This document shows, piece by piece, positions 60,287 through 64,000 of a DNA stretch of 64,000 bases; the first letter of the stretch is position 1; every line of letters begins with the position of its first letter. Source of the DNA: Aliishimia ponticola. Its GTDB lineage: Bacteria; Pseudomonadota; Alphaproteobacteria; Rhodobacterales; Rhodobacteraceae. The position numbers and the translations under genes were made by a program. The notes beneath the pieces were generated by a model. The model was not told where the DNA came from. It saw only the letters and a list, made by a program, of their open reading frames with translations, and searched no databases. The stretch covers positions 186,001 through 250,000 of the forward strand of contig NZ_SRKY01000002.1 in assembly GCF_004803475.1 (NCBI RefSeq). Direction: 5' to 3'.

Positions 60287-60973
60287 ATGAGCAACATGAT
60301 TCTTCAAGGGGAACCACCCGTCGAGGTGACAATTCGCCGGTCCGCAAGGGCGCGGCGGATGACGCTGCGCGTGTCGCGGATGGATGGCCGGGTGACGCTG
60401 ACCCTGCCGCGTGGGGCAAGCGAGGCCGAGGCGCGCGCCTTTGCCGGGGCGCGGGCGGACTGGATTCGCAAGCATCTGGCCGAAACCGCCCCGCATCATG
60501 GGGTGGGCATTGGGTCTGACATTCCAATCCTTGGGGAAATGCGCCACATCGTGCCGGGCGCGGGGCGGCGCGTGGTGTTGCAGGACAGCCAGATCGCCAT
60601 TCCGGGGCCGCCCGATCAGGCGGGCCGCAAGCTGGAGGCGTGGCTGAAGCAGACCGCACGGTCCAAACTTGCCTATGCGTCGGACCAATATGCGCAGCGG
60701 CTGGGCCGCGAATACAGCCGGATCACCTTGCGCGACACACGCTCTCGCTGGGGATCGTGCAGCAGTGCGGGGGCGCTTATGTATTCGTGGCGGCTGATCA
60801 TGGCCCCGGCCGAGGTGCTGACATATGTCGCCGCACATGAAGTCGCGCACCTGGCCGAGATGAACCACTCCAAGGCGTTCTGGGATACGGTGCAGCGCAT
60901 CTATGGCGATTATGACGCGGCGCGGGGCTGGTTGCGCGCCGACGGGCATCGTTTGCATCAGTATCGCTTCTGA
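60287..60973 (+). CDS. YgjP-type (M48/DUF45) metallopeptidase domain protein
   Basis: The 228-residue soluble protein has the YgjP/WLM-like layout: an N-terminal beta domain (VTIRRSARARRMTLRVSRMDGRVTLTLP), the RWGSC motif (154-158) and a zinc site H184-E185-x-x-H188 with a third His194 (AHEVAHLAEMNHSKAFW). The zinc ligands and catalytic Glu are intact, so it is probably an active metallopeptidase. There is no signal peptide. Physiological substrates are unknown. Confidence 0.9.
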   Translation: MSNMILQGEPPVEVTIRRSARARRMTLRVSRMDGRVTLTLPRGASEAEARAFAGARADWIRKHLAETAPHHGVGIGSDIPILGEMRHIVPGAGRRVVLQDSQIAIPGPPDQAGRKLEAWLKQTARSKLAYASDQYAQRLGREYSRITLRDTRSRWGSCSSAGALMYSWRLIMAPAEVLTYVAAHEVAHLAEMNHSKAFWDTVQRIYGDYDAARGWLRADGHRLHQYRF

Positions 60974-61012
60974 TTTCGGCAGAATGCGCGGCGGCAGTTG
61001 ACCTTTGCGCGT

Positions 61013-61026
61013 TTTGTGATCACGAA
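61013..61026. promoter_or_regulatory. Palindrome upstream of the GntR gene (possible auto-operator)
   Basis: GTGATCAC (61016-61023) is a perfect 8-base palindrome inside a nearly symmetric 14-base site, ending only 7 bases before the GntR start. FadR/VanR-type regulators often bind similar sites in their own leader. A TTGACC at 60998-61003 may be the -35 element. Confidence 0.45.
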
Positions 61027-61032
61027 TTCCGA

Positions 61033-61683
61033 ATGGCGCGGAAACCCAATATCTCCAACGTGACGAGTGCGGCACATGATCAGGTGTATCGGCGGCTGCG
61101 CAGCCGGATCATGCATGGGGATATCCTGCCCGGACAGGCGCTGACGCTGCGCGGGATCGGTCAGGAATACGGTGTGTCCATGACCCCCGCCCGCGAGGCC
61201 GTGCGCCGCTTGGTGGCGGAGGGCGCTTTGTCGCTGTCGTCTTCCGGGCGAGTATCGACCCCGGAACTCTCCGCCGAGCGAATCGAGGAACTGGCCGCAC
61301 TTCGGGCGCTGATCGAGGTTGAACTGGCTTCTCGTGCCTTGCCGCGCGCGCATATCGCGCTGATCGAGCGGTTGCAGGCGATCAATGGCGAAGTGGCCGA
61401 AGCCGTCGCGCACCGGGATGCGGTCCGCTATATCCGCACCAATCTGGAATTTCACCGCACGCTGTATCTGCGCGCTCAAGCCCCCGCGATGCTGGCCATG
61501 ACAGAGACTGTGTGGCTGCAAATGGGGCCGACGATGCGCAGCCTTTATGGCCGGTTGCGTCGCACCGAGCCGCCGCAATATCACCGCCATATCATCGCGG
61601 CGCTGCGTGCGGGCGATGAGCCGGGGCTGCGCCTTGCGGTGCGGTCCGACGTAACGCAGGGCTTGCGGATGCTGGCGCGTTAA
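61033..61683 (+). CDS. GntR family regulator, FCD (FadR/VanR) subfamily
   Basis: The 216-residue regulator has an N-terminal winged helix (DQVYRRLRSRIMHGDILPGQALTLRGIGQEYGVSMTPAREAVRRLVAEGAL) and a helical FCD effector domain (about 80-210) with RALIEVELASRALP and NLEFHRTLYLRA, which includes the His/Asp positions used for metal and carboxylate effectors. It overlaps by 4 bases with the convergent 2OG oxygenase gene, so no operon partner is evident. The effector is unknown. Confidence 0.92.
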   Translation: MARKPNISNVTSAAHDQVYRRLRSRIMHGDILPGQALTLRGIGQEYGVSMTPAREAVRRLVAEGALSLSSSGRVSTPELSAERIEELAALRALIEVELASRALPRAHIALIERLQAINGEVAEAVAHRDAVRYIRTNLEFHRTLYLRAQAPAMLAMTETVWLQMGPTMRSLYGRLRRTEPPQYHRHIIAALRAGDEPGLRLAVRSDVTQGLRMLAR

Positions 61684-62666
61684 TCGGCGCTTTCGGGCGG
61701 GTGCACCACGCCTTTCCAGATGTCCCGCTTGGAGAACGTGTCGAGCAATTGCCAGCCATAGGTTTCGCGCGCGCTGGTCTCGCCGCTGTAATCCGCCGGG
61801 GTGACGGGGGCGCTTAGGGCCGGTTCAAGGAAAAACCCGACCGATTGGCGCGCGCTGCCATCACCGGCCAGCACCCGGTGCGGCGTTGCGGGCACGGTGC
61901 CGCGGGTCAAGCCGGTCATCACCCCGCCCACATGCACGGAAATCGCGTTCTCCACCATCGGGATATCCCGAAACACGCCGTCCTGGCCCCGCGCTTGCAG
62001 CCCCGGCTGCGCTTGCCACAGAAGCGACAGCCCGGATTCGTCCGTATGCTGCCCGCCTGACACAACCGCACCATCGGGTTCCTGCCGCGGCGAGGTCGCC
62101 CCGGCGGGATAGCTGAGAAAGCGCAGCGTCGAATGATCCCCGTCAAAGCGCGCGCGGATCGCGGCCTCGTCAAACCCGGCAGAGCGACCGATCGATACGA
62201 TCATCGCCTGCGCCACCCGGTTGAGATGCGCGTAATGGGCGCGCACGGTCTCGCGCCAGCCGGGGGCTGGCTCCGGGTCAGGCCACGGGGTCGCTTCGGT
62301 GAAGATGTCCATCTGCGGCAAATCCGGGCCGGGGGCAGGGGTTTCGGGGCCGACGTCATAGAATTCATTTTGCAGCAGGCCGGTTTCCCGGCGCGGCCAG
62401 AACCCGCGATAGGTATTGGGGTTGCCCGGCACCATCACGCGCGAGGCGATCGCGCGCTTGGCCGTATCGCTCAGATCAAAAATCTTCAAGCCGGTTCGGG
62501 CACGCTGATCGACCTTCGCCGCATCAGGATAGCCGGTGATCACCACCGCGCCGGTCCGTTTCAGCCCTTGCCACAATGCGGCGTCGCAAGCCTCCCGAGC
62601 CTTTCCGGGCGGGCCGAACAAGGCGCTGATATCCACCGTTTCCACATGCTGCGACTGCGGGCTCAT
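61680..62666 (-). CDS. 2-oxoglutarate/Fe(II)-dependent oxygenase (IPNS-like)
   Basis: The 328-residue protein shows an N-terminal DIOX_N-type domain (VETVDISALFGPPGKAREACDAAL) and a 2OG-Fe(II) oxygenase jelly roll with iron ligands His207 and Asp209 (GGQHTDESGLSLL) and His263 (TPHRV), and Arg273 (RQSVGFFLEP) for the 2-oxoglutarate carboxylate. All catalytic residues are intact. Relatives hydroxylate or cyclise small molecules. The gene is alone between the GntR regulator and accA; the substrate is unknown. Confidence 0.92.
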   Translation of the reverse strand: MSPQSQHVETVDISALFGPPGKAREACDAALWQGLKRTGAVVITGYPDAAKVDQRARTGLKIFDLSDTAKRAIASRVMVPGNPNTYRGFWPRRETGLLQNEFYDVGPETPAPGPDLPQMDIFTEATPWPDPEPAPGWRETVRAHYAHLNRVAQAMIVSIGRSAGFDEAAIRARFDGDHSTLRFLSYPAGATSPRQEPDGAVVSGGQHTDESGLSLLWQAQPGLQARGQDGVFRDIPMVENAISVHVGGVMTGLTRGTVPATPHRVLAGDGSARQSVGFFLEPALSAPVTPADYSGETSARETYGWQLLDTFSKRDIWKGVVHPPESAD

Positions 62667-62774
62667 CTGGGGCGCTTTCTTTGCGTGTCACGCCATGAGG
62701 AGCACGTTTCGCCTGATCCGTCCAAGGTTTTTCCACCTCAGCCAGGGCAGTCGCCGTGCTTTGCCAAGAAAACA

Positions 62775-62792
62775 GCCCCCGTCGCCGGGGGC
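62775..62792 (-). terminator. Intrinsic terminator of accA
   Basis: GCCCCCG (62775-62781) and CGGGGGC (62786-62792) form a perfect 7-bp stem with a TCGC loop, 22 bases past the accA stop. On the minus strand it is followed by TGTTTTCTT, a good U-tract. Confidence 0.82.
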
Positions 62793-62814
62793 CTCTCACA
62801 TCATTGGCATAGGA

Positions 62815-63780
62815 TTAAGCGGCCAGTCCGCCACGTCCCATATCCAGGAACTTGCGGCGGCGGTTCGCCATCAAGTCTTCGGGCGGCTGATCGACCAATT
62901 CGTCCAGCAGCTTTCCGATGGCGTCCCGTGCCGCATCCAGCGTTGCGGTCCGGTTGCGATGCGCGCCGCCCAGCGGTTCGGGAACGATCCGGTCGATCAC
63001 GCCCAGCTTTTGCAAATCCTGCGCGGTAAGGCGCAGCGCCTCTGCCGCCTCGCGCATCTTTTCGGAATCCTTCCACAGGATCGACGCGCAGCCTTCCGGT
63101 GAAATCACGGAATAGATCGAATGTTCCAGCATCGCGACACGGTTCGCCGTTGCAAAGGCCACCGCCCCGCCAGAGCCGCCTTCACCAATGATCAGCGATA
63201 CCATCGGCACCCGCAATTGCAGGCATTTCTCGGTCGAGCGGGCAATCGCTTCGGACTGGCCCCGTTCTTCCGCGCCCTTGCCGGGATAGGCGCCGGGTGT
63301 ATCGACCAAGGCGATCACAGGCAGGCCAAACCGATCCGCCAAATCCATCAGGCGGATGGCCTTGCGGTATCCTTCGGGCCGCGCCATGCCGAAATTCCGT
63401 TCGATGCGGGATTTCGTGTCGTCGCCCTTTTCGTGGCCGATCACCACGACGGGACGATCCTCGAACCGGGCCAGACCGCCCATGACGGCGTGATCGTCGG
63501 CAAAGTTCCGATCCCCGGCCAGCGGCGTGTATTCGGTAAAGAGCGCGCTGATGTAATCCTTGCAATGTGGCCGATCCGGGTGCCGCGCCACCTGGCATTT
63601 GCGCCACGGTGTCAGCGACTTGTAAAGATCCGCAAGCAGGGCGGAGGCTTTCTTGTCCAGCGCCTCTGCCTCTTGCGAGACATCCATTTCCTCTTCCGAG
63701 GCCCGCGCAATCGCGCGCAGTTCCTCTGCTTTGCCTTCGATCTCGGCCAGCGGTTTTTCGAAATCCAGGTACTGTGTCAT
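62815..63780 (-). CDS. accA: Acetyl-CoA carboxylase carboxyltransferase subunit alpha
   Basis: AccA with AccD transfers carboxyl from carboxybiotin to acetyl-CoA, making malonyl-CoA for fatty acid synthesis. The 321-residue length is normal. Family segments include [63 protein letters not shown], the [21 protein letters not shown] active-site region and [12 protein letters not shown]. It ends at an intrinsic terminator; a LysE-type gene lies upstream on the same strand, 56 bases away. Confidence 0.97.
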   Translation of the reverse strand: MTQYLDFEKPLAEIEGKAEELRAIARASEEEMDVSQEAEALDKKASALLADLYKSLTPWRKCQVARHPDRPHCKDYISALFTEYTPLAGDRNFADDHAVMGGLARFEDRPVVVIGHEKGDDTKSRIERNFGMARPEGYRKAIRLMDLADRFGLPVIALVDTPGAYPGKGAEERGQSEAIARSTEKCLQLRVPMVSLIIGEGGSGGAVAFATANRVAMLEHSIYSVISPEGCASILWKDSEKMREAAEALRLTAQDLQKLGVIDRIVPEPLGGAHRNRTATLDAARDAIGKLLDELVDQPPEDLMANRRRKFLDMGRGGLAA

Positions 63781-63836
63781 TGCCTCAACGTCCCGATTGC
63801 TGCCGCCTATATGGCAGCGACGGGCGCGCTCTGCAA

Positions 63837-64000
63837 TCAGTGCCGCAGAACGGGGTAGAGCGAGGCGACCAGCAGCGCCGCCATGGTGACGTTGAACGCG
63901 ACCCGGCGGCGCGGGTTGGTCAGCCAGCGCGCCATCTGCTGGCCCATGATCGTCCAGGTGGAGACCGAAGGCAGGTTGATCAGGCCGAACACGGCAGCCA
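63837..64000 (-). CDS. LysE family translocator (5' partial)
   Basis: Only the last 54 codons are in the window; the frame is open to the right edge. The C-terminus reads [21 protein letters not shown], then [25 protein letters not shown], the ending of LysE/RhtB amino-acid exporters (conserved NLPSVS-W and a final membrane helix before the short tail). The exported compound cannot be told. Confidence 0.8.
   Translation of the reverse strand, partial: AAVFGLINLPSVSTWTIMGQQMARWLTNPRRRVAFNVTMAALLVASLYPVLRH

Overview
The window reads as chromosomal DNA of a marine alphaproteobacterium of the Roseobacter group (Rhodobacteraceae). The basis is the high-GC coding style, several neighbourhoods typical of the family (murA-DUF2948-hisD-UPF0262-phosphatase; rsmB-heparinase-purH-lspA-DUF3035-two M16 peptidases; ALDH16 next to deoC), an RpoE/ChrR pair with a divergent stress operon, and a betaine-type ABC transport locus. 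No rRNA, phage, insertion sequence, integrase or CRISPR array was seen. The gene at the left edge (TPP enzyme) and the gene at the right edge (LysE-type exporter) are cut by the window.

Layout. 0-16 kb is mostly housekeeping on the + strand: TPP enzyme, tRNA-Thr, murA, hisD, several small conserved proteins, rsmB, a heparinase II/III-like protein, purH, lspA, a DUF3035 lipoprotein and an active/inactive M16 peptidase pair. 16-20 kb (-) carries ALDH16 and deoC. 20-23 kb (+) carries a DUF4173 membrane protein overlapping a response regulator and a histidine kinase that has almost no periplasmic domain. 23-27 kb (+) is a four-gene Mn/Zn/Fe ABC importer behind two Fur/Mur-like boxes. 27-33 kb (+) holds a xanthine/uracil-type permease, a class III aminotransferase, mutL and rmuC. 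A lone flagellin and an SDR follow on the - strand.

35-40.6 kb is the RpoE-ChrR region. Two divergent promoter-like sites of the TGATCC-N18/19 type lie between rpoE (-) and a + strand operon of a FAD oxidoreductase, DUF1365, DUF3833 and an SDR. 40.6-42.9 kb (-) has a saccharopine dehydrogenase, a glutathione S-transferase and a histidine phosphatase-like protein. 43-46 kb is a large molybdenum formate dehydrogenase alpha subunit without partner subunits. 46-53 kb is a LacI-controlled operon: a DUF1989-GcvT fusion followed by the ATPase, permease and binding protein of a glycine-betaine/proline-type importer. A 32-bp perfect palindrome lies between lacI and the fusion gene. 53-57 kb adds an SMR-like protein, an iclR-aminotransferase pair and a UPF0261/Tm-1-like protein. 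57-64 kb holds an AraC regulator divergent from an SLC13 transporter, tRNA-Ala, small conserved proteins, a YgjP-type metallopeptidase, a GntR regulator, a 2OG-Fe(II) oxygenase and accA.

The two most promising little-described systems are (i) the DUF1989-GcvT/betaine-transporter locus, which I read as uptake plus folate-dependent breakdown of an N-methylated compound, with the nearby formate dehydrogenase as a possible C1 sink, and (ii) the DUF4173-regulator-kinase module, where the polytopic protein may be the sensor for a kinase that has no sensor domain. Functions rest on motif and family recognition by eye. No database search was run.
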